Shown here piece by piece: positions 22,258 through 33,053 of a stretch of 64,000 nucleotides of DNA. Position 1 is the stretch's first letter; each line of letters begins with the position of its first letter. The position numbers and the translations under genes are program-made. Origin of the DNA: Chionoecetes opilio. Lineage: Eukaryota; Arthropoda; Malacostraca; Decapoda; Majidae. The notes beneath the pieces are model-generated. The model did not search any database, was not told the DNA's origin, and saw only the letters and a list, made by a program, of their open reading frames with translations. The stretch lies in the NCBI GenBank assembly GCA_016584305.1, contig JACEEZ010020898.1, forward strand, positions 1-64,000. The letters are read 5' to 3'.

Positions 22258-22969
22258 CCTCCCCGCCTCATTGCCTCTTGAGTCCAGTCTTTTGTGGTGG
22301 GGTCCACGCTAAAGCAGAAGCTATTGCGAAGAAGCTGCAATCATGACTGCCACTCTGTTTCTTGATGGCCATTTCATCACAATATGCTCTTCCTTGGCTT
22401 GAAGTAGCCAGCAGATATGGAATACAAAATGTTTAAATTTACTAAGATCCATTACGGTCATTCTTGTGTGCTGCCTTGTGTACTTGAATCTATGAAAGTT
22501 TTTGCTAAATAGAATGTCAATTATGTAATGAATTCCTAAATAAAGGAAAGATATGGCTATGGTTCCTATTATATCGTTCATTTCGTTTTAGTTTGAAAGC
22601 TCATTCATTACCCACTTACATGTGACAGCCTTGTTCTCCATGCTACCCGCCCTGTGGGTCCTTTTCTGTCCAAAGCCAATTTTCGTTATTCATCCCATGT
22701 CCAAATCAGTAATGACAACAGTTCTCTAAACCCTTTTTCCCAAACACCTAACTTTGCCGCAACGACATGTTTGGGTGTGGGCCAGTGATGGTTGACAGCG
22801 GGTCACTTTCAGGTTAGTCATCCGGGGGACAGCTTTTTGTTCATAACACCGCTCAAAATAATGCCATTAACATGGGGCCGATCTAAATACAATTATGATT
22901 TTTGGTAGTCTTTGAGCCTAGTTTGATGATGAAAATATATTCCGTTTAGAGTTAGGTATTACTGACACA
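22258..22969. other. No gene seen
   Basis: A minus-strand frame of 86 codons (22321-22581) has no recognisable domain or splice context. The rest is featureless. Confidence 0.5.
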
Positions 22970-23007
22970 CACACACACAGTCAGTCACACAACACACAGG
23001 CAGTTAC

Positions 23008-23101
<94 letters not shown>

Positions 23102-23108
23102 ACACACC
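22970..23108. repeat. CA microsatellite
   Basis: Almost continuous CA repeats with a few CC interruptions. Confidence 0.95.
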
Positions 23109-23109
23109 A

Positions 23110-23400
23110 CACACCCGAACAACTCTATGGGTTAGAGCATCCGGCACCATTCTGTTGTCCCGGTGTGATTCCCGGGCCCCGCTCATTCACGTCGATTTTT
23201 CTACTGACAAAATTTGGGCGAACTGTCCTCCTTGAGCAGGGGATGGGGGTGTGTGGTGTGTGAGTCCCAGCATTACCCAAAAATCGGTAACAATGAGCTC
23301 CAAAGTCGCACCGGGAGGGTGAAACTGGCGATCGCGAGTCTGACTCGCGTGGACAAGACCATGGGTGAATGACACAATTACACAGCTACTGCCATATTGT
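23110..23400 (+). mobile_element. Second tRNA-like SINE family
   Basis: A-box-like TGGGTTAGAGCATCCGGC and B-box-like GGTGTGATTCCCGGG lie 30 bp apart, flanked by CA and TA microsatellites. The body is unrelated to the SINE at 21.95-22.26 kb. Single copy in the window, so the family call rests on the promoter boxes only. Confidence 0.55.
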
Positions 23401-23541
23401 TATATATATATATATATATAATTATATATATTATATATATATATAATATTATATACGCACACACCTACAGTACCTGCGCCTATTAGTGTGGAGGCACTAT
23501 ATACTATTGAGGGAGTGGGCTGGTAAGCGAGGCGCATAGGA

Positions 23542-24106
23542 TTTTTTTTTTCCTATTGCATTCTCTTAAGAGAGAAGCACGGGCTAAATAGAAAGCCCGT
23601 CAGAGTGTTCGGTATTTATAAATGTTAAAGGGGGGGAGGGTAGGAGGAAACAAGGTTAGCGAGCGTAGTAAAGGTGAGGAGCAACGACACGTGCAGCCCG
23701 TACATAATCCGGCTCTGGGAGGCAGGGATCAGATGGCTAAGTAAGTGGGATGCTGGGCAGTGGAGCAGGTAGTGCTCAAGGGGATTTTGTGTCTCTGCGA
23801 AACAGTGAGGACAGGGGGCAGGGGCATCACCAAGTATTTGGGTGGAGCAATGGAAGCCGAGCCTTAGTAGGTCCAGCTATCGTACTACAGGTGGAGTGAA
23901 CCGGGAAAGGTGGAGGTGAGGCGTTTGTCTGGTGGCTGTGATGTACCATGTGGCAGAACGAGAGCCATGCTCCATAGCGTCGTTGAGAAGAAGTTGGGAG
24001 GCTGAAGAGCAACTCGGTTGACAGAAGACTTTATCTGGGCGTAACTGGGGAGGAGGGGAAAGGTAACTTCCGGCGCTGTGCTGGCTCTGCATGCTGCCTC
24101 GTCTGC
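23542..24106 (-). pseudogene. LINE element C, 3' part (RNase H end and zinc-finger tail)
   Basis: Minus-strand reading starts at ADEAACRAS, the end of an RNase H domain, and after frame breaks reaches CPHCFAETQN and HYLLHCPASHLL, a CCHC cluster found at the C-terminus of I-group LINE polyproteins. The stop is near 23.63 kb. The 3' untranslated region contains a stem-loop ACGGGCT/AGCCCGT (23579-23600) and ends in a short A tail (plus-strand T run 23542-23551). The upstream part of the same element is at 29.71-31.4 kb. Element B sits between, with about 75 RNase H codons missing at the junction. Confidence 0.8.
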
Positions 24107-24290
24107 TTTTTTTTTTTTTTTTTTTTTTATTTATTTACATCTATTACATAATATATATACATATACATATACATATGCACATACATACACATACACATAC
24201 ATACACATAAAACCAGTAATAAATGAGCGGGCATCAGCCCGCCGCTGTAGCCGCAGCCACAGTCAGGTCACAGGTGGGCGGGGCGTGAGG

Positions 24291-25483
24291 TCACTTCCGC
24301 TCCTTAGTGTTCATCGGGGGGGTGGGGCGCCACGCGCCACCTCCAGCAGCAGGTGCAGATTTTTCTGAAACTGCCATACGAGGGCGGCCGCGCTTTCCGG
24401 GCCGACGCACTGTCTGAGCCGCTCTGTAGCGGGACAGGAAAGCAGGTAGTGGGTCAGGGGATGGGGGGTCATATGAGGACAGTGCTAGGTCAGGACAGGA
24501 CAGGACAGGACAGTGCGGGACAGGACAGGACACGGCCGCTCCTCAAACCCGTCCCTCAGCTCCTCCAAGGTTACGTAGCCAAGCCGAAGTCGGTGTAGAA
24601 CGACCTCATCGGCTCGGGACAGCTTCTGGGTGGGGCGTAACGGCTCGTTGTTGTTCGTGGCTTGTTTGTGCCAGGCTGCCTGCCTCGATGTCTGCACCAG
24701 CTGGCGATACTGTTGCTCTGCGGCACAGACGGCAGCGCGTCTGGCCAGTACCTTGGCCCCTTGGATGCTGGGTAAGACAGTCAAGGCCACCGCTGGATGT
24801 CTGGTGGCCTCCCGGGCCGCCTCATCGGCCGCCTCGTTGCCACGGACGCCTATGTGGCTGGGCACCCAGTTGAACCTTACGCGGCGCCCCTGCGCGGCGA
24901 GGCCCTGGATGTGGCCCAGGATGGCGGTGGTGAGCTGCACGTTGTCCATCGGTGTGCGGGGCTGCCGTAGGACCTGCAGGGCAGACATAGAGTCGGTGTG
25001 AATCACCACAACCTCCTCCTGTCGGCCCAGGGCGTGCTGTAGGGCGCGCTCTATCGCCACCAGCTCCGTCTGCAGCGTGGAACAATGGTCGGGTGTCCTC
25101 CAGGACAGCACCTCACCGCCCGTAACCACCGCAGCACCTGTCAGGCCTCTCTCAGGGTCAACGGAGCCGTCGGTGTAGTAGATAGCGACCGCGACGCTGC
25201 TGGGAACATTGGCGTGCGCCACCGCCTGCAGGGCGACGCTGCTGGGAACATTGGCGTGCGCCACCGCCTGCAGGGCGTGCTGCCTCAGCTCCTCCCGCGT
25301 GCACAACGCCTTCGCGGCCGGCAGTGTGGCGATAATCACCTGGGCGGCAGAGGGCTGTGGCAGCCCTTGACCCTGCTTGGCCACTTGAGGTGGCGGAGCG
25401 ACGTAGTTGACAGCGGGGCGGTCAGGTCCGTCCAGCAGCAGGTGGGTGTGGCCGGGGAGGAGGTGGATGGCGGCGTCTGCCAC
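24291..25483 (-). pseudogene. Element B RNase H domain and C-terminus
   Basis: RNase H would remove template RNA after reverse transcription. Acidic catalytic residues are visible: Asp in YYTDGSVDPE (about residue 105 of the frame ending at 24485), Glu in LQTELVAIERAL, Asp in IHTDSMSALQ, Asp in GNEAADEAA, with the WVPSHIG strand before the last. A 42-bp segment (LQAVAHANVPSSVA) is duplicated in tandem just upstream (about 25190-25273). A GGACA pentanucleotide expansion (24492-24532) has grown inside the C-terminal cysteine cluster. Beyond it, one frame over, THYLLSCPATERLR and the natural end appear. Confidence 0.85.
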
Positions 25484-25507
25484 CCTCTGCAGCCAGGTGT
25501 TGCCCGG

Positions 25508-26886
25508 CTATAGGTCACGCTGCTCCTGTGGCAAGACCCTGCACAGCCTGTCCCGCGCGACAGACTCCTTTGCCTGGCAGAGGATCTTGGCCACCCGACA
25601 GGCCACGATCTGTCGAACCCTGGTGGCTAGGGGCACCAACCGTGCCTCCGCCTGCATGACGCGAGTGTTTGCCCAGCGCGGTGCCCCCAGCAGGGTCCTC
25701 AAAGCTCGGTTCTGAAGGACCTCTAACTTCCTCTGCTGAGTGAGCGATAACGAGACAAGTACGGGCGCGCTGTAGTCTACAAGGGCGCGCACAGTGTGCA
25801 CGTAGAAGAGGCGCAGCACTGATGACGTGGCCCCGGCGTGTGTCCTCGTCATGGCCCTCATGACGTTGAGCCTGGTCTCAGCCCTCTCCCTCAGATACGT
25901 GACCTGAGTAGTGAAGTGGAGGCCCCGGTCAAGCCACATTCCGAGGTACTGGAAGGCCAAGTCCAAGCCAGCCTGATGCCCTGTATCTGTAGAGGACAGA
26001 CCGGGGGGGCAGCGGCCTTGAACACCATGGCCTTGGACTTCTCAGCCGATATCTTGAGACCCAGCTCTCTGCACTTGCAACTGACCAGGTCAAGGGCTTG
26101 CTGAGTCAGAGACACCCGGTCACCCCGGCCAGTGACGACCAGGACCAAGTCGTCGGCGTAGCTGAGAAGTGCCGTGCCCTCCCGGAACGGCAGGCCGACC
26201 AGCTGCTCCATCAGGAGGTTGAAAAGGGTGGGGCTTAGGACCCCGCCCTGCGGCGTGCCGTTCTCCAGCTCCCTGTAGCTGGATTTGCGCCCCTGGAACC
26301 TGACCCTGGCGCGGCGGTGCCAGAGGTAATCCTCAATCCAGGCGAGGAGTCTGCCCCGCACGCCCCGCCGCACCAGCGCGGCCAGGATGGCGTGGGCGTT
26401 GGCCAGCTCAAACGCCTTCTCCAGGTCAAGGAAGACGGCGACAGCTGGGTGGTTTTCGATTTGGGCCAGGAGGGCCATGACGCTGTTGGAGGTGCCCACC
26501 CCCGTGGTGAAGCCGAAGATGTGTGGGTGGAGGTCTCTCAGGCGCCACAGGAGGCGGGTCAGCACCATCCTCTCCGCCGTCTTGGCCGTGCAGCTCATCA
26601 GGGAGATTGGGCGCGGCTTGGTGGGTTCCCTGGGCTTAGGGATGGGCTGGATGTCGGCCTCCTTCCACGCCGAGGGCAAGCGGCCAGCCAGCCAGGAGGA
26701 GTTGATCAGGGCCAGTAGTGCCGGCTCCCCGGCCGCCACAGCGTGGGCCAGCATCGAGTAGGTGACGCCATCAGCGCCCGGAGCGGTGTCCCGTCCCTTC
26801 CTGGCCCTTACCAGCTCCCGGGAAGTGAAGGGCTGATCAGTGGCGTCGGGGCGAGCGCGAGCGGCGCCGATGACAGCCTCGCGCAC
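25508..26886 (-). pseudogene. Element B reverse transcriptase
   Basis: Visible in order: TAPGADGVTYSML; ADIQPIPKPREPTKPRPISL; motif A VFLDLEKAFELAN (Asp about residue 154); motif B NGTPQGGVLSPTLFN; motif C LLSYADDLVLVV (both Asp present). A frame break near 25.96 kb shifts to the thumb (FQYLGMWLDRGLHFTTQV, VDYSAPVLVS). The catalytic site itself is intact. A further shift near 25.49 kb leads to RNase H. Confidence 0.9.
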
Positions 26887-28175
26887 AGGTTAAAGCTGAA
26901 CCTGCAGCCGCTGGACACGGGAGGGGAGTTGGTCGCTGCTACCCCTCGAGACAAACATCCCCACCAGGCGCTCGGCCTCCTGTAACGGCTGGGGTGGGCG
27001 GGAGGGCGGGGAGGTCTCATTCCGGAGGCAGTCCTCACCTTGCCCCACAGCTCGGCCAGCTTGGTGTGTTGGTTAAAACCTGCGCACCATTCGAGCCATT
27101 TGGCCTCCCGAACCCGCCCCGTGACCTGCCGAGCGTGCCTCACAACCTCACGCAGCAGCTCCAGATTGTTGGGTGTTGGCCGCCTGCTGTACAACTTCCG
27201 GTGGATGTTAACCATGTGGTTCTGTTCCCGCACCTCCTGGTTGTAGAACCACCAGTTCTGGTTGTACCTGCGACCGGGGACGGGGACTTTCCGTGGTATG
27301 GCTGCCTCCGCCGCCCTCTCAATGGCCAACGTCAGTTCGCTTTCACGCTGGTCCAGATCCTCCGGCGGCTCGTAGGTGGCCCACCACTCGGCTAGGATGG
27401 CCTGAAACAATGCCCAGTCCGCCCGCTGTATATTCCACCGCGGCGGCGGGAGCTGTGGCAGCGGCCGGGTGACCTGCAGTGTTGTGGCGACTGCATAGTG
27501 GTGGCTGGTCAAAGTGGGGTGGACCTGCCAGGAGGCGTCCGGTGCCAGGTCACTGGAGATCAAGGTGGGTCCAGCCTGCCACCCCGGACGGGGTGGGCTC
27601 CCCGGTGTTTAGGAGGACAATTTCCGGCACCTCCTCGCAGCACCGCGGCTAGGTGGCGGCCCGCACGGTTTGGTGGGGGAGACAGACTGCAGCATCGGTG
27701 GTGGGGCGTTGAAGTCGCCACCCACCAGGACGCTACTGTGTGTGGCGAGGGAGAGCAACTCATCGGCCTCCAGTTGCCTCCTCCAGCTGCTGTACACGTT
27801 GTATACAGTCAGTGGGAGGCCTGGAGCTCCAGCTGCACTGCCCATCACCTCCACGCCCTCGCCACAGTCCACGGGGTCCTCAATCCGACGGTGGCGGGAG
27901 AGCGCTGCGTACCAGTACCACACAGCCTCGACGCCCATCTCGCCACATGATAGTGTGTACACCGTGTATCCCGCTATCTTCCACTCAAAGTGCTCCGGCG
28001 TCAGCGTTTCCTGCAGGAGAACGAGGTCAAGGTCCTCCTCCACTATGGCCTGGAGGACATCAGGTCTCTTGCCACGGAGCCCTTGAATGTTCCATTGGAG
28101 CACCTTGAGCCTGCCAGCGGGGGCGGCGGGGTGGGGGATGGTCACGGGTGCCTCGCCATCACTTTTCTCTTTCAC
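26887..28175 (-). pseudogene. Element B endonuclease and linker
   Basis: LKVLQWNIQGLRGKRP, LVLLQETLTPEHFEW and VLVGGDFNAPPP mark the endonuclease, but indels break it twice relative to element D (YWYAALSRHRRI replaces the conserved strand and SHHYAVATTL replaces SDHYAVATTL, losing the catalytic Asp). The linker reads through about 26.9 kb to the RT. Confidence 0.85.
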
Positions 28176-28391
28176 TCAGCTCGTGATTCATCTATATCGG
28201 TGAACAGACCCGGGAGGGGCTGTGTAGTGGGGTGGAAGGAAGGAGGGACGGGGGTGATGAAGGACTGTCGTGAGTGAGGGAAGGGGACGAAAGACGCAAA
28301 TCCCTTTCCAATCTCGGCCAGAGGAAGGCCACAAGTTCCCCCTCGTCCCTGGGGACGTCATCCGGCCTGGCTAGAAGGTGTGAGATCACGC

Positions 28392-29711
28392 CTACCACTC
28401 GTCGCAGCATCCCGAGCAATCCGCCACTATACAGTCCGGACAGAAGGGTGGGAGTACTTGGCATTGGGTCAGGGGAGGAGGCGGGCGTGACTCCGGGCCG
28501 AGAAAGTGTGGAGGTGGCCGTGGGCGTCGCCGTGGAATGCACAGGCGACGCCTGATCGGGCGTGGGCATAACTTCGGGTGGCGTGGAAGCGATGGGTCTG
28601 GCTGGAGTGGGTGACACGGGCGCCGGTGTGGGGGAGGGGGGGGGGTGCCGCAGATGGCGTGGGAACAGGCGAGACAGTGACAGGCATGGGCATGGGCGGC
28701 GAGAGTGTAGCCGGGGTGGGGAGAGGGATGGGGTCCCGCAGCCTCCTGCCCTAGACTATGGTGTGCCCTCGCCTGCACCTTCCATCTCCGCCTCTGTCGC
28801 TGTATCGGCCTATCGTGGTCCACAGTCCCCCGGGAGGATTGGGTGTCAGGGATATGGAAGAGACTCGCTAATCCCCTAGATCCCTCGGCGTCGGTGTCAA
28901 GTGCCCCCGCACCCCCCCATGCCGGCCTCGTAGGAGGCGGAGCCGGAACAAAGGAACCTTGCGGCCCCGGCCGATCACCGCCGCCCTGTAGGCGCCTTCC
29001 TCCTCCAGGCAGTCGTCGCAGGCGTTCAGGGCAGCGGGGGTTCCAGGCGTGGTGCCCCCCGAAGCAGTTGGGGCATCTGGCGGTCGTGAGCTGCCGGGCC
29101 TTATGACGCCTTATGCACTGCTCGGATGGGTGCGCCTGGCTGCACACGCCACACCTGACGGGGTGTTGACAGCGCCCTTGCAGGTGATTATACCGCTGGC
29201 ACCGGTAACACCGCAGGGGCTCCCTGTCGTAATGTCGCAGGGAATATTTACCCCAAGGCCCCAGGTCCAGCCTGTCAGGTGCCGCGCCAATCAGCTCCAC
29301 CAGTACCTGACGGGTCGGGGCCCTGTCCCGGACGACACGGAGGCGCCCCGCCGAGATCACGCTGGGATGATCCCGCACCGCTTCAAGAGGCATGTCGAGA
29401 CGGGTAGCGCTGGAGGACAGCTTTGGTGTGTCTTTCAGCGGGATCAAGCAACAAGCTGGCCGGGGCGTCCCGCTCCTGAGCCAGGCCACACATCCTATCG
29501 GTGGAGGCAAGGTCCTTGGGGGTCAGGATGTATTCCCCTTCAGGTTGGGCTGACATCCATCTGCAGGCCCTGCAGGTCCTGCTGCAGGGCTAGCACGGCC
29601 AGGTAGTGGTTGGCATAGCCTGTCGTACAACAGAGTTTGAACCTCGGCCGCTTGCTGCCCGTGACAGGTGCTGGCTGACGTCTTACCCCCTGGCGGTCCA
29701 CGGTGGACCAA
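28392..29711 (-). pseudogene. Element B ORF1 (zinc-knuckle protein)
   Basis: RNA-binding ORF1 protein. Three knuckles, CYRCQRYNHLQGRC, CGVCSQAHPSEQC and CPNCFGGHHAWNPRC, lie at about residues 101-160 of the 28392-29510 frame. The first 57 codons (29540-29711) are in another frame, where they are fused to element C RT. A Pro/Thr-rich C-terminal third follows the knuckles and is frameshifted against the intact copy in element D. Confidence 0.88.
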
Positions 29712-31406
29712 TTACACAAGTTCCGCTTGGAATGCAGAGGAATTGTCAGGAGACGAAGTGATCGCTGGAGAGCACCAATGACAAAGGCGGAACCAGACTT
29801 GCCATTTTCACCAGCAGAGCCATCAGTGAAGTAGAGACGGGTGACAGGAGTAGAAAGAGGGGTAATTGTGGCTAGACTCTCGTGGCGGAGAAGGGCAGGT
29901 AGTTGTTGTTTTGGGTGAGTGCGAGACGGGAGAATAACCTGGAAGGTCTTGGGGGCCCAAGAAGGCGGCGAAAAATGGTCTGGGACGGCCAGATCTGGAT
30001 CACAACGGATCAAGTCAGCCACTCCAAGCGCTCGTGCAGCATCAGCCATGGCGTGGACCCAGTCGCCATCGGGGCGGGTATTCGGAGGACGCTGGAAGCC
30101 GTGGCGAAGGTGGGCCGCAAGAGTGGAGTTGGGGCGGGTCTTGAGGTACTTGGCCATAGCTAGTGCTGCTCTAGCGTAGATGCGGTGTCTGATGGTGGGG
30201 AGTCCGCATTCTGAGAGCAGGGTGACGATGCGTGTCCAACGAGGAGCATTCAGGATGGCCCGCATTGCATCATTCTGAGCCACCTCTATGGACTGAAAGA
30301 GAGCATCCGAGATGCCAGGAAGGCAGGGGGCACAGTAATCGATAAGAGAACGAATGGCGGCTATGTAAAAGAGGCGGGTGATGTGGCAGGGCGCACCGTT
30401 GCCGCCGCGAGAGAGGAAGAGAAGAGCCTTGGTGCGTGCTTTGACACGTTCTCGAACATAGCGGACATGTGTTGTGAATGACAGTTTCGAGTCGAGCCAA
30501 ATGCCAAGGTATTGATGTGTGGGGGCGTACTGTAGGACAGTGCGACCGAGCTGGAGTGGCTGAGAAGGTGGAGGTTGGCCAAAGGTCATATAGCGATATT
30601 TGTCCGGGTTGAGTTTGAGCCCCAGAGAGGTGCAGCGTTGTTGGAGGCAGTCTAAGGCTGCTGATATCTGTTGAAGTTGGCACCGTCCAGGAAAAACGAG
30701 GGCCAAGTCGTCAGCATAGCAGAGAAGCTGAACTCCTCTCTCATAGTTAGCGGTGAACAGCGCTTCCATGAGGATGTTGAATAGGAAAGGGCTAAGACAG
30801 CTGCCTTGAGGAGTGCCTAGGCTGTGCGGGCGAGGTGTTGAGAGCCTTCCTTGAAAGCACACCCGGGCTGAGCGATCTGTGAGGAAGTCAGAGAGCCATT
30901 GAAGAAGGCAGCCGCGCACTCCCTTGATGGCGAGAAGTTCTAGGATGACAGAGGGATTTGCTAGTTCAAAGACCTTCTCGAGGCCTAAAAATATAACAAG
31001 GCCTGACCGGGAACGCAGGGCACCAAGAAGGGTTATCAGGCACGTAGTTGTGCTATTGTTCGCCTGGTAAGCAAAAAGGGAGGGGTGGAGCTCGCCAATC
31101 TGCCACTTCAGACGCACCAGAACCAGCGCTCCAGGATCTTAGAGGGCAGCTGAGCAGAGAAATCGGTCTCATGGCTCCAGGGTATTTGGGCTTGGGGATT
31201 GGCTGGATGGTGGCAGTTTTCCAGGAAGCAGGCAACGTTCCAGTGGCAAAGGAGAGGTTGCAGAGTGCAAGTAGGGCAGTCTTGCCCTTGAGGCCGAGGT
31301 GATAGAGCATAGAGTAGGTGACTTGGTCGGATCCGGGAGCGGTGTCTGGCCGGTTGTGCAAGGCCGCAGTCAACTCATCTGTGCACATAAAACGTAAGTT
31401 AGTCAA
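29712..31406 (-). pseudogene. LINE element C reverse transcriptase, fused in frame to element B ORF1
   Basis: The upstream frame (31053-31406) has TAPGSDQVTYSML and PIPKPKYPGAMRPISLLS. The main frame (29540-31117) has motif A VIFLGLEKVFELAN, where the catalytic Asp is Gly; motif B GTPQGSCLSPFLFN; motif C CYADDLALVF; the thumb; and the first RNase H strand LYFTDGSAGENGKSG. At about residue 469 the frame passes without a stop into element B ORF1 (WSTVDRQGVRRQPAPVTGSK). It is truncated at the 5' end near 31.4 kb, with no endonuclease. The lost Asp shows that it is dead. Confidence 0.88.
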
Positions 31407-31418
31407 AGCCTTCGTCAG

Positions 31419-31451
31419 AAAGGCATTGACTAATGGTTAGTCAATGCCTTT
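31419..31451. other. Hairpin, 15-bp perfect stem
   Basis: AAAGGCATTGACTAA and its exact complement, separated by TGG. It sits just outside the 5' end of element C. Confidence 0.9.
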
Positions 31452-32550
31452 TATCGTGTTCACGGGCTATTCTTACTTCTGTTTATCAAAGATTTACTCT
31501 TTGTGAAATATTTGGAATACAACACTGATTCTGTACCAATGCACTAATGATCATGATAATATATTATAAGTCTTAAAACGACGGTTCTTTGAAAGCATTT
31601 ATTCATATTGCGACGCTTGGCATTTCTCCTCCGAAATATTGCCAAGTAACCTACCACATTTACTTCAGTTGAAAACTGATGAAGCTAAAATAAATATTTG
31701 GCGCAAATGTGATTTGGTTCGGTTAGACATGCTGCAGAGAAGAAAGAGATACTGAGAAGAGAATATCCATCATTATCATGGCTAAGCAGTGTGCCCTGTG
31801 CAGAGCAAGGCAAAGGATTATACGGTAAGTAATATTTTTTTTTCTTAATTGGTTCTTGAAATAAGTATAGTATTAATTAAGGAAGCATGACAAATAAAAT
31901 AAGAGTTGTGAAGAGCAGAGTATTGCGCATCATAGACGTCAATTGTTCGCTTGTTTTGCTTTGGGTTAAATACTTGAATAGTGCCGCGATTCCTGAGAAA
32001 GACACAAGACAGGGCAGCTGCCACGCCTGTGATAGCATCATTGGACATCACCAGGGCTCATAGTGTTCCCCAAGGGATCCTCGCAGCCCTAAACAACCAA
32101 CAGCAGCCAGCATAATAGTGGCGAGGCCAGCCAGACTCACGGCACTCATGGCAACACGGCTGCTGACCTGGATATCCTGCCGCCCTTCGCCTCCCTTCGA
32201 GTCCTTGCTATACACATCCCTCACCTTCCCTTGCAGTGAACCTTCTATTCCACGATAGTGTATGTTTTGGAAGTAGTAAATTGGTTTTCTTTGGTTTTTA
32301 ANTTATTATTATTATATTATTATTAATATTATTATATTTTGATTTGTTTATTATAACAATTTAAATGACCAATTTATAAAGTATATTTTTGTAAACAATT
32401 CGTATAAAGTCCACACGTTTCCACGACTGTTGTAATAAAAAAAAAATCTAAGGCATCAGGTCCATAAAGAGTCTCGGCTCAATGGACCGCGGCTTGTATA
32501 TAATTATTAATGTATAATCAACTTTATGTATGTTATGTTAAGCCTAATAA
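31452..32550. other. No gene confirmed
   Basis: AT-rich. A possible short exon (31778-31824, MAKQCALCRARQRIIR followed by GTAAGT) cannot be linked to others. One ambiguous base is at 32302. Near 32.48-32.55 kb a TAATAAACAATCAA sequence resembles the 3' end of an unidentified retroelement. Confidence 0.4.
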
Positions 32551-32577
32551 ACAATCAATCAATCAATCAATCAATCA
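32551..32577. repeat. CAAT tetranucleotide repeat
   Basis: About six CAAT units directly after an AATAAA, as in some LINE tails. Confidence 0.85.
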
Positions 32578-32754
32578 CACTAGCCCTGTGTCCCGTGGTA
32601 ATGGGTTGTCACCCACCACAGGCTCAAGGGCTAACGCGACGAAGATGAGCACAGAGGCCACGCGCAGCATAGCGTATGCCCCCATCTTTACCTACCTATT
32701 TATCTGCGGTTTGAATTAGGAAAATTGTTACCGTACCGTACCGTATCGTACTAC

Positions 32755-32925
32755 ATGCCCTGGGCCTCCGCCGCCACCACGGGCGAGGGCCAACCATCAC
32801 AGCCCTCCAAAATATGCAGGGTCAACCACCTGAGCCCTCAAGGAACGAAGGTAAAGAGCCTAAGGAAGGAAAATAAAAGCCTACGGACGCCTTAGGCTCC
32901 AAAGTACAAAATAAAAATCATGGTA
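32755..32925 (+). mobile_element. SINE 3' fragment
   Basis: CCACCACGGGCGAGGGCCAA, then CACAGCCCTCC, then CCTACGGACGCCTTAGGCTC match the 3' half of the SINE at 21.95-22.26 kb. The head is absent. Confidence 0.7.
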
Positions 32926-33053
32926 GCGGACTAGATATGGGTCACACATGTGTGCATGTGGATCGCGATAAACTCCCGGAAGGAGACTGGAGAACACATG
33001 GGAGGTAGAAATTTTGAAATGTTATTCTTAAAATTATTACCTTAGGTCCATCA

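Larger units (their letters stand above)
24107..29711 (-). mobile_element. LINE element B (I-group), inserted into element C
   Basis: A 5.6-kb retrotransposon with the order ORF1 (zinc knuckles), endonuclease, RT, RNase H, then a 3' end with stem-loop GCGGGC/GCCCGC (24227-24242), AATAAATAAA and a 22-base A tail. It is 5' truncated inside ORF1: its first codons correspond to residue 77 of the intact ORF1 of element D. No clear target duplication is seen and target sequence of element C seems deleted. Several frameshifts make it inactive as read. Confidence 0.88.

Noticed and set aside
24630..28617. Many plus-strand frames of 100-150 codons, Pro/Gly/Arg-rich
   Set aside because: They are antisense shadows of the GC-rich LINE ORFs on the minus strand, which alone carry RT, endonuclease and RNase H motifs.
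31778..31824. Short exon MAKQCALCRARQRIIR with a GTAAGT donor
   Set aside because: No second exon, signal peptide or homology; too short to support as a gene. Mentioned only in the spacer entry.
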